A DNA stretch of 64,000 nucleotides from Lepidostoma basale (GCA_022606425.2 JAHDVF020000240.1:2666001-2730000); one strand, 5' to 3'; shown: positions 1 to 29,064, numbered from the stretch's first letter. Program-made: numbers and translations. Notes: generated by a model not told the origin, from the sequence alone.

Positions 1-224
1 CGAAAACGGGACATTTTGGCGTCCCGGAGCTGTTTTCGGGGACACCGGGACACACTGCCTGAAAACGGGACATCTGGCCATATTAGGTATATCTGTTTTA
101 TTTTTATTTTATTTCATGCACAATTCTAGATTTTTATCAAAAAGACTGAACTTATTTATGCTCAAATACTATTAAAATAGATATATATATTTATGTATTT
201 TTAAATATGTCCTTTGTGGAAGAG

Positions 225-275
225 CCACACTCTAGTAGCCAAAGAGCTTTGGCTTGCGAGCCATAGTTTGCCGAC
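225..275. mobile_element. hAT-like element terminal remnant
   Basis: The stretch reads GGCTTGCGAGCCATAGTTTG followed by CCGACCACCA, the usual form of an inverted terminus of hAT-type transposons (CAGTGGTCGGCAAAC-like when read on the other strand). The matching end is not in the window. Bases 1-100 hold another repeat with several copies of 'acgggaca' that I could not assign. The remnant abuts the likely donor end of the second JAK exon. Confidence 0.35.
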
Positions 276-311
276 CACCAGTCTAGAGTAGAGTAGTATC
301 AAATGTACAAC

Positions 312-1756
312 ATACATGTCAGTTATTCCTAATCCGAGGAGCTCGTCGCGATGTTTGATGTAAACAATCTCAGGTACTTTATTATCAAAAACATCATTTT
401 TAACTTGGTGAAAAAAATAATTGTGTGCCTCTGGATCTAATGTTTTCAGTCGTGTTAAATTAGGAACCTGAAAGAATTACATAAAAATTAACAATTAATA
501 AGAAAATCACCTATTTTACTAGATTACTACACCATCGTCATTCACAATGAGTTGCCAACTGTTGTTGAATATATTTAGATCTATAGTAAATTTACAAACA
601 CTAATAATATATTGTCTGTGCCAATACTGCCATCGCACAAATTTTGGCGACTGAACCTTTTCAGTAAAGGGTCCTTTAGCCTGGAACAATCTTTCTAAAG
701 ACCTCAAGTGCATTGAGAACCCGCCAAAATAGAGACTCAAAATGCACCTTTTCAAATTATCCTATCCTGATGTAAATGTTGATCGACTGCGTCAAGTGTA
801 GCCCTCATAATATAGGGTGGTATAGGCAACATTTTTTCTACAGACTGTCAATTTGACAGTTGACAGTTGATTTGTAGTCAGCACATTTTGCCATTTCACC
901 ATGAATAGACTGACGTCAGAACAGCGCTTGCAAATTATGCAAATATATTTTGAAAATCATGGTTCGGTTTGCCAAACTTATCGTGCACTATGTCAATTTT
1001 ACGGTCGACATAATCGTCCATTCGAGCAAGTTATTAGGGAGACCATGGAAGGTTTTCGCACCACGTACACTCTAGTGGATAATACGCATCCACAAAGACG
1101 ACAATTGTCAAAAATTGGACTTCACGATTGTGCTTCATTCCAGCTAGCCGTGGCGCTCAAATGCCCGAAATCATATTTAAACAATAATGGCATAAAATTA
1201 TTGTTTAAATGAAACCAATATCATAGACATTAAAATTCTTTTAATATGTTTTTTTTAATATGTACTCGTATAGTATACCTCTAAAAAAATACCCTTTATA
1301 TTTATTTTTAGTTCATAAAATGGAGCATTTTCTACAGCACCCTTAAGATGACTAATTTATAAAAATGGGACTCTATAAATCATTAAATTAATTTTTGTTC
1401 TTATATTAGCAAAAATTATATAATGTCGTTGGTCTGTCTTTTTTATTTTAGTAAATGATTACATAATTTGTTTATAATTTTGTAAATCTTACCCTAAACC
1501 GTATTCTCAGAGTCAGCTGGCTGTACGGCTTGACCGGTGCATTGGGAGCGAGGAACAGGGGAGAGTCAGGGAGCCGGAGAGCGAAGAGCGAGGTGGCGAT
1601 GGGGGAAATACGCAGCTTCTTACACAGGATCGTGCATAGTTCCTCCGCCAAGGAACTGGATGGGCACTTTACCAATTCGGGCTTATCCCAAATGGCAACA
1701 TTCACATTGATCGGAACCATTGTGGAAGCATTCAATACATCACATTGCTGCGTCAT
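312..1756 (-). CDS. hop: Janus kinase (hopscotch-like), first two coding exons, partial
   Basis: This is the N-terminal FERM part of a JAK tyrosine kinase, the cytoplasmic kinase that binds cytokine receptors and phosphorylates STAT. Coding exon 1 is 1756-1493 (88 aa, start ATG at 1756, ends AGG before gtaaga). Its exon begins at 1782 after a good acceptor (tttgatttacag), and an in-frame stop precedes the ATG. It contains AEELCTILCKKLRISPIAT, then FALRLPDSPLFLAPN and LRIRFR, matching the JAK F1 lobe pattern (AEE-C, G/S-I-T/S-P, FAL, W/F-P-N, RIRF). Coding exon 2 is 467 to about 312 in phase 0, with DPEAHNYFFHQVKNDVF and ELLGLGITDMY, typical of the start of the F2 lobe. Its donor could be at 311 or 308. 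SH2, pseudokinase and kinase domains would lie left of the window. The intron (468-1492) carries transposon debris. The call rests on motif resemblance; other FERM-kinase proteins are less likely. Confidence 0.7.
520..800 (+). mobile_element. LINE 3' fragment (CR1/L2-like reverse transcriptase C-terminus)
   Basis: Conceptual translation gives FSVKGPLAWNNLSKDLKCIE, a stop, then a LKMHLFKL-like run. This is the usual C-terminal signature of CR1/jockey-type reverse transcriptases (GP-LWN-LP--LR ... F---LK-HLF). It is short, contains a stop, lies in the JAK intron, and is a dead fragment. Confidence 0.5.
812..1300 (+). mobile_element. Tc1/mariner-type transposon relic with DUF4817-like helix-turn-helix
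   Basis: An ORF at 901-1212 opens with MNRLTSEQRLQIMQIYFENH and continues with a YGRHNRP motif and a TTYTLVDN segment. This is the DNA-binding N-terminus seen in insect mariner-like transposases with a DUF4817/helix-turn-helix domain. After about residue 70 the frame leaves the family and no catalytic DDE/D region is present. A terminus-like sequence (tatagggtggtataggcaac) starts at 812, and a possible partner (taccctttata) lies at 1290-1300, but the match is poor. Truncated, non-autonomous copy. Confidence 0.55.
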
Positions 1757-1773
1757 TTAATTAAGTTACCCAT
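1753..1773 (-). promoter_or_regulatory. Short upstream ORF overlapping the JAK start codon
   Basis: In the JAK 5' leader exon, an ATG at 1773 opens a six-codon ORF whose TGA overlaps the main ATG in the arrangement ATGA. It could lower or couple initiation at the main start. The sequence is seen directly; the effect is inferred. Confidence 0.4.
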
Positions 1774-1830
1774 TTTGAAAACCTGTAAATCAAATTATAG
1801 AATAAAAAAACACTTTATTATATATAAATC

Positions 1831-2098
1831 AACTAACTAACCATCACGCCGTCTCTCCGAAGGGGTAGGCAGAAAGAATGGACTGCCACACTTTTCTTTC
1901 CTGACATATTTCTCTTGCTTCCTCAACATTCATACATCGTGTCATGCACGCGCGTCGATTTCTATGACTCCTCACATGGCCGACATTCAATATTTGATTT
2001 ATTTGATCGTGCCACGTTTTCTAAGAGATCTCATTTCTACTGCATTTATTCTACTTTCATCCTTCTTTTGCCAGTTCCATGATTCGCTTATATATATT
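1831..2098 (-). mobile_element. LINE-A 3' fragment with GTTA tail
   Basis: Reads (on the minus strand) an RT C-terminal stretch with GRxRKTWHDQINQILNVG, CMTRCMNVEEAR and SILSAYPFGET-like words, then TGATGGTTAGTTAGTT. It has an internal deletion and stops. About a dozen related copies occur in this window, mostly sharing this 3' end, as expected of target-primed non-LTR insertion with 5' truncation. Confidence 0.7.
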
Positions 2099-2149
2099 TA
2101 ATCCATGCTATTATATATATTTTTCTAAATTTATTGAAAGTTAAGACGT

Positions 2150-2530
2150 TACCACGGTTCAACTTTAGGAATACAAGATAATCTCTTAAGTCAAGAGTAT
2201 TAGTCTTCTGAACGTTCTTTCACTTATATGAAAGACGTCGATCTCCGAAGCGATCACGTTCGGCAGTTGATTGTTCTCCCCACCGGCATCACCATTGGCA
2301 AGCTGGTTCTGCATGTTGGGAGATAAAACAGTATGTTCTGGTGCTGTCTAAGATAACCATCCGGATCATAAAGATGGATACCCTCCAGGATGACGGAATT
2401 AAAGAATCCCGTGATAAGTCTGGAGAAATAGGTATGTGTGAACCCGTCCTTCCTTATCTGTAGATTATTGGTCCCCAGCAAGCCCAAGAAGAATGCGGTG
2501 GGATAGAGCCACGGATAGCTACCAAACCCT
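2150..2530 (-). mobile_element. LINE-B 3' fragment (jockey/CR1-like)
   Basis: Minus-strand translation gives a GLLGTNNLQIRKDGF-like run, then ILEG, DGYLRQ, LFYLPTCRTSLPM and MPVGRTI, matching the other LINE-B copies (for example 9085-9895). It is diverged, with frame breaks, so an old copy. The TTTGA tail is not preserved. Confidence 0.65.
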
Positions 2531-3359
2531 CTCTCGGGATTAGAGGTCGAATCATAAAGTATTGAAGATTTTGGTAATTTTCTCCTTGTCTCATATATTT
2601 AATGTTTTTTGTTAGGCTCTCCGAGATGACTGGCAATTCTCAGATAATACAAGGCTATATAAAGACTATTAATAAGAAGGCACGCTGCCCTTGAGTAAGG
2701 GTGCAATAAACAAAATGCTTGCAGCCAAAATGCATTAATCTTACAGGAATTTGGATATTAGAAAAAGGCGTGGTTCAAAGATTAAGCCATAAGCTCCATC
2801 CACGATTTGGGACACCCAAGATGAACCCAAAAACATTTACAGGGCTTAAGTATTTACATGTATTTATTTTTTGTTCGATGATAGATTTCTTTATCAAAAA
2901 TTTGTAAACGAATTCTATTAATTAATAACAAACAAATGGGGATGTCCTTACCTGGGATATCCAAAGATATTATTTCACTTTTGGTTGTAAATAATGTAGA
3001 AACCAAAAATATTTTAGCGTAAAAGGTTTGTGTTGATGCCGAAATTTGTATTATATTTTTAGGAAATTTATGATTCGTTGTAATAAAATTGCTCAAAGCA
3101 TACTTTTAATGTGTAAGATTTTAACATAACATGGATAATTAATTTGATGAAACAAATCTATCCATATCAGCGAATTATTGAAATTGTTAACTTTTTATCA
3201 AAGTAAATGGACAGAATGTTATTTATTTATAAAACCTTCTATGACTTTCAGTTCCCATAGACAATAAGCTACCAGCGACTAAAAAAAGAGTTCTTAATTA
3301 TATGTTTCCAGCAAAAACATTGGAAGCGTTTATTCCGAAGCGAAAAGATTATATTTATA
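2531..3359. other. AT-rich intergenic stretch, no feature recognised
   Basis: Only short chance ORFs on both strands, with no domain words, splice-framed exon or repeat found elsewhere in the window. It lies between the JAK 5' exon and the fold-back material, and could include an unrecognised 5' non-coding exon of either flanking gene. Confidence 0.4.
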
Positions 3360-3361
3360 GC

Positions 3362-3472
3362 CATATCAGTGCCATCTGATAACACTGATATCTTCGCTAT
3401 ATCAGCACTGATATCTTCGCTATATCAGTGCCATCTTGACGAATGTCAAGATGGCACTGATATAGCGAAGAT
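3362..3472. repeat. Perfect 28-bp hairpin with adjoining short tandem units
   Basis: Bases 3413-3440 and 3445-3472 are exact reverse complements separated by the 4-base loop gaat. Immediately upstream the words 'gatatcttcgctatatcag' and 'cactgatatc' repeat, so the stem arm appears in two or three partial tandem copies. Confidence 0.9.
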
Positions 3473-3689
3473 GGAGTCTTTAGGATCTTCGAAATGTCGT
3501 CGAAGCTGATACCACAAACATGGCCATATCGAAGAGCTAAAGAAACGTATTTTGAAATATTTCAAACTTAATCATTCTTATACATAAATCATTCTGAAGT
3601 CGAATAAATAGATTCTAGCACCAATAATTGATGAATTTAATTTTTCCGTAAAACTCTTGACGATTTTTAAGATCCATGATGATGTTGTT

Positions 3690-4834
3690 AGTAAGTTGCT
3701 TTCGACACGGGGTGAAACATGAAGATTACTAGTTCTCCACTCCCGATCTCGAAGCACTCTCTCACAACGTATTGCCCAGTGTTTATTCGCTAATGTAATC
3801 ATTATTATGTTAATTGAGACTGCTCCGGGAGGTATAGTGATATGAGATTGAAACCAATATTTACTATTTCCAATTATATTTAACACACAAATACAATATA
3901 CAAAAATAAAGAACCAAGATCACTTATAAACTAAAGATGACTTACTTGCTAATCGTTGGAACGACTTAAAACCACTCCGTCACTGACGTCACTGACTCCA
4001 ATAACGCTACTTGATCTGCGGCGAGGACCGACGCTGACGCTGTCGTGGCCAGCATCAAGGACTGCCGGAGGCTGCATAACACAGAAGCATCACGCGGATG
4101 ATGGACCGCGGAGGGCACGGGCCTTCTTCACAGCGACAGCGGTGGCCAGCATCACGCCCCAATGGTGATTAGCTGGCGCGGCTGGTTAGCACGAGGACGG
4201 CGATCTGCATAGCCAGCGTGGTGGCGAGTCGGCCGCTAATGGCAGCACATGGTGTCCGCACCACGAGGGATGTGCGAGGCGGGCGCGAGGACGGGCGAGG
4301 AGCGGTCTGGTCTCATTCGCTGAGACAGCCTTGGCCAGCATCAGGTCCCAATGATGATGAGCTGACGCCATGGTTGCTGACGCCATGCGGCGATATCGCG
4401 ATCTTTTTCATATTCACTTCCCGGCGTTTGGTATAACACTTCGCGATCTTTTGAGCCTATCTCCCCCCGGCGCGCGTCCGCGCGAGGGAGAGATGTTCCT
4501 TTCCCGGAGGCCGGTGGTAGACTGGGGCGAGAGCTGCCCGGAACTCTGCAGGGCGGGGGGTTAGATCATCCCCTCCCAAGTGTGGCCACTCTCTGCATCT
4601 GGCCGGCAGTACCTAACTGCTTTGCGATACCGGGGCAGAACGCTATTTTTTTTCACTCACAGAATTGTCATTATCACTATTATTGTTTTTAAATTGTCTT
4701 TCATAATCTTATCACTAATTAAAATTAAACTTAACTAAGATCAAACAAGCCTCCAGAGAGAAAACGCCTTTTCGGTCATGTAAAATTTGTCTAGTGCAAT
4801 CTCACCTATTATGCCATGAAACATGGCTATATCA
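3690..4834. mobile_element. One arm of a fold-back (long inverted repeat) element
   Basis: This block is nearly the same as the right arm of the 50714-52395 element. Shared parts are the cgacacggggtgaaacatg segment, the GC-rich 3960-4600 core, and the terminal stretch ending ggctatatca. Only one arm plus interior is present here. The GC-rich core opens several spurious ORFs on both strands; none resembles a transposase. Outer left boundary is approximate. Confidence 0.65.
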
Positions 4835-4842
4835 ATGTTCAA

Positions 4843-5215
4843 ATCAAATCAAATCAGTTTATTTCATCAACAGACATTACAAAATTTATTTTTAAGGCAT
4901 CTATTGAGAACAGGTAAAATAATATATTATATATAGTATACTACCAGAAACGCATAAGAGATGGTTCAACATTTGGAAGACAGGATACTCTCCAGAATTA
5001 AGAGTATTTGCCTTCTGAACGTACTTTCACTAACATGAAAGACGTCGATCTCCGAGGAGACCGCGTTCAGCAGACTAATTGTTCTTCCCACCGGTGTCAC
5101 CAGAGGCAGATTGGTTCTGGCAGCCGGTAGGTAAAACAATCTGTGCTGTCGCTGTCGGAGATATCTATCGGGGACAAAAAGCCGAACACCCTCCAGTACG
5201 GCCGAGTTCTCGAAT
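4843..5215 (-). mobile_element. LINE-B 3' end with TTTGA tail
   Basis: Reverse-complement copy of the LINE-B 3' part. The 3' tail is the caaatcaaatcaaatcag run at 4843-4860, followed by the shared 3'UTR, then words SEIDVFHVSE and PVGRTIS on the minus strand. It lies directly next to the fold-back arm ending at 4834. Confidence 0.75.
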
Positions 5216-5310
5216 GTTATTCAAAGCTCCTCAATCCTGTGTATTTTGCTTCCAGCAATCCCTTTCACCTAACGTTCTCAGATCAAGAAAGACGTGATAT
5301 ATTAAGGTAC

Positions 5311-5475
5311 GGTCACACCGAAGTGCCTGGGTTGGCGCCAAGTCACAGTTCGATTGTGATCACGCCCGGTGGCGCGAGCCCTATAGTGTGGCCGGTCCCA
5401 CAGTACGCCATATGTTGGTTCGCCGGGTGTCCACCTAGCCTCCGACCCTGGCACTTCGGTGTGGGCGTATTCTTA
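5311..5475. mobile_element. Short MITE-like element with inverted termini
   Basis: Starts with cggtcacaccgaagtgcctg and ends with ggcacttcggtgtgggcg, which are imperfect reverse complements (TIR about 20 bp). The interior is about 120 bp, GC-rich and non-coding. Target duplication could not be settled by eye. Confidence 0.5.
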
Positions 5476-5589
5476 GAGGTTATCTAGCCCTTCCAAAATT
5501 CTTGCTCTAGCTGGTCTCAATGCGTGCAGACTCTTTAGGGTGGTAAAAATATTCCTTGATCTCACGATGCTTGTTATAAGGGACTTGGA

Positions 5590-5690
5590 CTTGAATCTTC
5601 TGGCTTACAGAGGTTCTGCTCTATTGGCTTTTACTCTTACGTCTGTAAGAAACGTTGTTGGAAATGTGATTTTGTAGTTGTTTTATAATG
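5590..5690. repeat. Single arm of the 38281-38552 inverted-repeat family
   Basis: Contains cttctggcttacagaggttc, then a 'ctcttacgtctgtaagaaac' match and a 'gttgttggaaa' match to the hairpin element at 38281-38552. Only one arm remains. Confidence 0.55.
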
Positions 5691-6234
5691 GGGCTAAATA
5701 AATAAAGTGCTCATCCGAAAGAGGGCAAAGGAGATTTAGAATTTATGATAAAGTCCTACATTATTGTCAGGTAATAGAAGACCAGTTAGGATTGGGATTG
5801 TACATTTATTTTAAAAAATCGGTTCCCAGGGGAAAGGGAAGAGGAGCAGGGCCTGAATGGAGTTGTGGTAGAAGATATCATCCTGCGTAAGACCATTTTG
5901 TTTGGCGTAGTACGTGGGGGGGCTATCAGGAGGATTTTTTTTATCCGCATTGATTGCGGAGGGGTGAAGGACTGAATGGTAGATAACTAGGTGGAAAATA
6001 GTCATGTCGATGTTCATTTAACTTTTCAAGTTCTCTAATTTTACAGAATTCATCCGTGTGATAAGTTGATTGTTGATTGATTGTTATAAGGGGCAGTTAG
6101 GTCATTTTATGGATCTTTTCATTACTCCTATGCCTCCAAGTTCTCGCTAAAAATACCAAATCTGGGTCCCAAAATCATTCTGAGGATCCTATTCACAAAC
6201 TAGTAGATAATTTGTGTTTTTGAATTGTAATTAT

Positions 6235-6460
6235 CCATGACTTAAATTATATATCACCATCGGCTTGATGATGTTATAAATACGCAGTTTGATGTTTCTG
6301 GATAGGCGCTTGGATTTTCGGAACTTTCTCAAGGAGGCTGCAGCACGTAGGTATGTTTGAACTCTGTGCTCCAACTCGTGGATATTATTGGTTTCAGTCA
6401 TGATCTTACAGAGAATATTAACTCGTTCACATGTTCGATTATGTTCGCTTCTATGCAAAC
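6235..6460 (-). mobile_element. Degenerate RTE-like LINE fragment
   Basis: Minus-strand ORF with words HELEHRVQTYLRAA, FRKSKRLSRNIKLRIYNI and KPMVIYN. These match the region just upstream of the YGCETW motif in insect RTE-type endonuclease-reverse transcriptases (KS-LSR-TKLRIYK--I-PV--YG). Short and decayed. Confidence 0.5.
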
Positions 6461-6849
6461 TTCTCTAAATGGTGATGCTATGCCACTATTCTTCCTGGAT
6501 TCACTCATCCACTTTGTAATGACATTTTTTCTTTTATTTCATGAAACTTTAAAATATGGCTCAATTTCCTTTTTTGATGGTAATTAATCAGCTTATTCGA
6601 CATAAAATACTCTTATTAACAATTATTTCAGGAAAAAATATCTAGCTATCTATTTAAAAAAAAAACATGATGGTTTTGATTTTTCACAATGAATTTTATT
6701 TTTATGATGACTATATTTTAAGAAATCATCTAACCTTTGCTGTTTAAAATGTTTTCTTTTTTGCGGTAGACACCATGTTTGAACATTGCTAACTATAAAA
6801 TGTTGAATGTTTGAAGACAGATAACAATTTGTCTTTGGTTTTTAGCGGG

Positions 6850-6973
6850 AATAATCTTGCGTTGCGGTTCTCCCTTGTTTTTTGTATTCATACCGGGATT
6901 ATTTCCAAAAAAGTCAGTTGTGTTAATTTTATTTGTTAATTGTTACAACCAGCACTAAACGGAAATATTTGAG
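6850..6973 (+). promoter_or_regulatory. vas: Putative vasa 5' non-coding exon and initiator
   Basis: A donor site GAG|gtatgt lies at 6973/6974, and the next coding exon begins after ttttag at 7754, so this stretch is the likely first exon. The word TCAGTT at 6914-6919 fits the arthropod initiator consensus (TCAKTY), placing a possible start site at 6916. No TATA box is clear at the expected distance. The 5' limit is a guess. Confidence 0.35.
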
Positions 6974-7755
6974 GTATGTATTATTTTTTTTATTTCTCAT
7001 TTTTTCTTGAAACAATGTGTGTTCTCTTCCCCATAATTTATTTGTTACTATACAATACCGCATGTTCATCTTTTTGAAAAAAGTACTCGGTGTTTTATCT
7101 CCTATCATAATAATTAACCTTGTTTTACCAAATTGCGGTATGTTTTTAGTATGTACTATTTTTGTTATGATTACAGAAAAAAAATGAAAATTCGTTTCCA
7201 GTGTATTCGACTAGAAATTTGCACATATTAGTTTTATATTTAATTCCATTATTGTTGTAATTGCATCGAAATGATATGAAATAATGTATAAAGCTGATAA
7301 TCATATGTGTATCATTGTATTATTACATTGTATAGATTAGTATATTACCAAATAATTTGGATCTAACAAAATATTTTTTGTGGCCACTTTATATTGTACA
7401 TATTACAAGATTTACATTAAAATTAAAAGTTTACACAACTTTAGCTTTCTTTTTACTGTCTTTTAAATTATACATGTCATTAGTGCAACATTTTATTTTT
7501 TGCAATATGTAAACTTCATAGAATTTATGCTCTCGTTTTTTTATCTTTAACCTTGAGAGTTAAAATGTTGCCTTTCAATATTAGAGGTTACCACAGCCAT
7601 AAGGACTTCATTAGTGTTTAAAAAGTAAATAATAGCTGAATAGTGCATGGTTAGGCTTCAACAAATATCTTGATAATATTTTCAAATTTTGTGTAAATCT
7701 GCTAAAATAATTTCTCTTCTGCTAAAGTAATTTGAATGTATTTTCATTTTTAGCG

Positions 7756-25527
<17,772 letters not shown>

Positions 25528-26385
25528 GAGCCCCGGCAGCTGTCCATAGCAGAGGAGCGCAGTTTGCTAATGCGCCGCCCGTATACATTAACCATATATC
25601 ATTATCTTGTACTCAAATTGATGTGATTTTAATTGTTTCTTGTTAGAATAAGAATTGTATTTTTTTATATTTACTTCTTCATTGTCTTTCAGAGTGATGT
25701 CAATTGCAAAGACATGACGCGTTTGCGAGTGATACTCTGCCAAATCGTATTAGGGCGACAGTTGTATTTCATCCCGAACCCCTTCTATGATGAAAGTTTA
25801 CATATAATTTTAGTTATGTTCATTTCTGGACAGCATCGAACCCGCGTGATTCATTCTCGAAGCTTATTCGTAGAATTTAAGGAATGTATGGTCTGGTAGA
25901 TTTGTTCAAGTCTATCGAGTAGTATCGGATGATGTCCACCAGCGATGTCAATTTTCTTCATTGGCAATATTTGCCACTTTTTTTACGTTTGTAATCAACG
26001 GCGACTGATTTTCTTTACAAAATTCTTCACTAGTATTATAAGCTAATCTTATTTTCCTCAAGAAGTAACCGTATGTATGTTTATAGGATTTCATCGCTTA
26101 CATAGATTGATTTCTGCAAAAACTGCATTTAATATGTTTGAAAATTCATATTTTGAATACACATAAATGTTTCAATTTCTTCACACCTGTGGTTATAGCA
26201 ACATTTTATTCATATTTTGTTTGTTTACCGTGTGATTGCAGGAGAAATATGTAACACAATCAGAGAGTTGTTTGTGTGCATATAATTTTAGTTTCTAATT
26301 AAATTAGATTCTTATACTTTAATTTACGGTGTCTTCTAAACCAAATACATGATTGTGTGACCATGATGAGTAACCTATGAATGTG
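25528..26385 (+). other. Region downstream of vasa, probable 3'UTR and beyond
   Basis: Follows the vasa stop without recognisable repeats for about 850 bp. The short ORF at 25633-25899 has no family words. No convincing poly(A) signal close to the stop was chosen, so the transcript end is unresolved. Confidence 0.35.
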
Positions 26386-27226
26386 CAGTGAAACCCGGAT
26401 TTAACGTTGATTTATCGTTTTCCCGCCATTTGTGTGTAATTATTTCAGTCCCGATATATTTTAATATATTTATTACTCGCTTTTACATTTTTTTCCCTGC
26501 GATTTACGTTGAAAATATTAAAAATATGCGAATTATGCAGCTTGACAATGAGTCGGCGCAATATACACATTATTTCGGCCGTGATTGGTCGGCGTAGAGC
26601 GTGCAACGTGATGATTAGCCGACATCTTTCAATTTTAGCCGTTCTGTCATTCGGTTTTCGACTCGATTTGTAACGCTTCTTTCTTTTTGACATTCGTGAT
26701 CATAACTAACTAACTAACCATCACGCCGTCTCCCCGAAAGGGGAGGCAGAAAGAATGGACTGTCACACTTTTACTGATGCGGCACTCCATCCTTCTCTTT
26801 TCGCCCCGCGGGAGACGCGATGTGATGGGTTGCGAACCTCATTGCCACCAATAGGCATCTCCCGCGCACACTTCGATCGTCCAACACCCACAAAATAAAT
26901 CTAAAACAAATAATATAAAATAAAATAACAAAATAAAAATAATTTAACACAAAATGTTCGTGATCATTGTTTTCATATATTTTGTTTTGTTTTATTCGTT
27001 AAGTTTATTACAATCTTTTCTTCCTTTTTACATCTTCATTCATCTGACAATGTCAAAATACGAAAAACTGGAAGAGATTTTAAAAGAGCGGCTTGGGTCA
27101 GTCTATATAGCTCATCTTTTACAAAAAAAAAGCAACAAACTAATCTACATGATTTTTTAACAATAAATAAAATATTTATGTATTTTTTTTCACTCCCTTA
27201 CAAAACGTAAAATGGGGATTTCACTG
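26386..27226. mobile_element. Tigger/pogo-like element carrying a nested repeat
   Basis: Left terminus cagtgaaacccggatttaac pairs with the reverse complement of the right end (cagtgaaatccccattttac), an imperfect TIR of about 23 bp. Such CAGT...AAC-CGG termini are usual in Tigger/pogo elements. The interior holds short basic ORF remnants, and a LINE-A-tailed repeat is inserted at 26700-26860. Confidence 0.6.
26700..26860 (-). mobile_element. SINE-like repeat sharing the LINE-A 3' end, copy 1
   Basis: The minus strand reads gaggttcgcaacccatcaca, then gcgaaaagagaaggatggag and tgccgcatc. It then joins the LINE-A terminal words (cattctttctgcc, ggcgtgatggttagttag). Copy 2 is at 62883-63025 with the same join. 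The ggttcgcaacc word is close to a pol III B box. Confidence 0.6.
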
Positions 27227-28425
27227 TATATATTCATTATGAAGTTGGTCTAATGGACAGTTTTCGAGACGATGCTATGGTTATATTTTAGTTTTTTATT
27301 GTGAATGAAAGAATATTAGTTGCGCATTACGTGATGGGAAAGTTTGAAACCACACAATGGGCTTTTCGCCCAATAGAATAAAAAGTAACGTTAAGGTTTC
27401 TCTTTAATAAAGTTTGATAAATGGTTTGAACATTGAATCGTTGCCTTTTCAAGTTGGTGGGATCAAATCCCAAAAATTATGAATCTACTACAGGTATAAT
27501 GATTTTAAACGTATTTTTTGTCAATTATTTGCATTCTTCAAATTAATTTTAATAATTAATTTTATTTTTTTGTATTAGAACTTGTTCCTCGGGTTAGTAT
27601 CGTTACCTCAGACCTTTTTGATTGTTGAAGAAATAGACAATCAGTTCACAAGGCCTTTTTCCTTTTGCCTGCATCTCGGTGTGACGACTATGCCCTTCCC
27701 TTCGTCTGCTGCACAATGCACGGCACTCCTGAGACGAGCACAATGTACAAACTACTAATGGCTATCCTCTACTTGTCGTGTTAAGTCATTATTTTATTTG
27801 TAAGTTCGGAGAGAAAAACTGTTTATAAGGAATATTCATAATTTTCTGTATTCTTTTTAACTCCATGACACAATTTTTTTGTTGTTAAGATATGTTTAAT
27901 GTATACACTGCCTCGATGTTGTGATATATTACATCATTTATAAAAGAAAAGTATTGTAATACTGCTGAGTATTTGAATGATATTAATGTTAAAAATAACA
28001 AGAAAAGACATTGTTAGTTATTTTTTTATTTTATTTTTTATATATATGTATATATTTTTAAACTTACCGTGATGTTACAATGTTAAAGTCACATCCAGTT
28101 ACGTACGGTATCCAGGTTTGATAAATTTAGATTGTTCTTTCGTCTCACTTGGATACAAGTTAATCAAAGCCAAATTTTTTAAAGTTGTTATAAATTTTAT
28201 ATCAAATCAATTAACAATCTACCCTTATTGTAATACATTTTTAGTATAAAAGTTGAACTTGATAAAATGAAGCAAACTCACTGTTGTAACAGGTAAACAC
28301 TTGATCTTTTGGTTCATACTCTTCTTCCTATTGTCATCTACAATTATTCCAAAACACTGTTGTAAAATTTAAACATTTTGATAAACTTGAGGTGTTAACA
28401 TTGGAATTCCACAATGATTTTTTTT
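27227..28425. other. AT-rich intergenic stretch, nothing recognised
   Basis: No family words, splice-framed exons or repeats shared with the rest of the window. Contains simple A/T runs only. Confidence 0.4.
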
Positions 28426-28429
28426 TTCA

Positions 28430-28630
28430 TGCATTAAGACAATTTTTCCACTTATTATTTTTCTCAACATGTTTCGAAGGTTTTACACCATCATCAGGAG
28501 AATGATATAAACTCTGGTAGCCATATATCTTGTTATGTTATGATTATATCGTTATTCTGATGATGAAGGGTGTAAAACATTTGAAACTTGTCAAGATTAA
28601 TAAACTCAAAAGTGGAAAAATGTGTTTGAA
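28430..28630. repeat. Snap-back repeat, acatgtttcgaaggttttac type
   Basis: Arms around 'caacatgtttcgaaggtttt' (28474) and 'gtgtaaaacatttgaaactt' (28570) are reverse complements, as are the outer tttttccactt and aagtggaaaaa. A relative occurs at 17090-17250. Confidence 0.65.
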
Positions 28631-28689
28631 TTCATAAATTTGAAATACTCGCTTTTCTAAATGAAAAATGAGGTATACCAAAGTTTATT

Positions 28690-29045
28690 TGAATTCTTCA
28701 ATTCTTTGAGGATTCTCCACCTAACTCATGTTGCCTGATGGCTAACACCAATCTTAATTAGACCAGCCACCTTAACCTCTGCCTTCCTTCTTGTTTTTAC
28801 CCACATGGGACTAATCCATTGCGCTCCGAGCAGTGCAGGCCGGGTTCTGTCTCAAGGTATGACCGATCCATATCCATTTGCGTCTAGCGACTTATTGACT
28901 TTTCCCGTGCGATGGTCCATGTAAAGGTATTTGACACTGTCCGTGGCCAAAAGATCTTAAATATTGAACGGAGTCACACCTTATAAACTCTTAAAAGTTT
29001 TCCAAATTCGTCCGTGCTAGATTTCCAAGTCTCGCATCCATCCAT
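28690..29045 (-). mobile_element. Decayed LINE-C copy
   Basis: Minus-strand words match LINE-C (HTLRQNPACxARS, 'gtcgctagacgcaaatgg'-like, and RSIFKIF), with many substitutions. No open frame. Confidence 0.6.
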
Positions 29046-29064
29046 GCCTTCACATTGTCTTATT

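Noticed and set aside
4186..4564. Several ORFs in GC-rich DNA at 4186-4564 and again at 50957-52217
   Set aside because: They lie in the fold-back element arms, occur on both strands at once, and owe their length to GC richness; no domain words.
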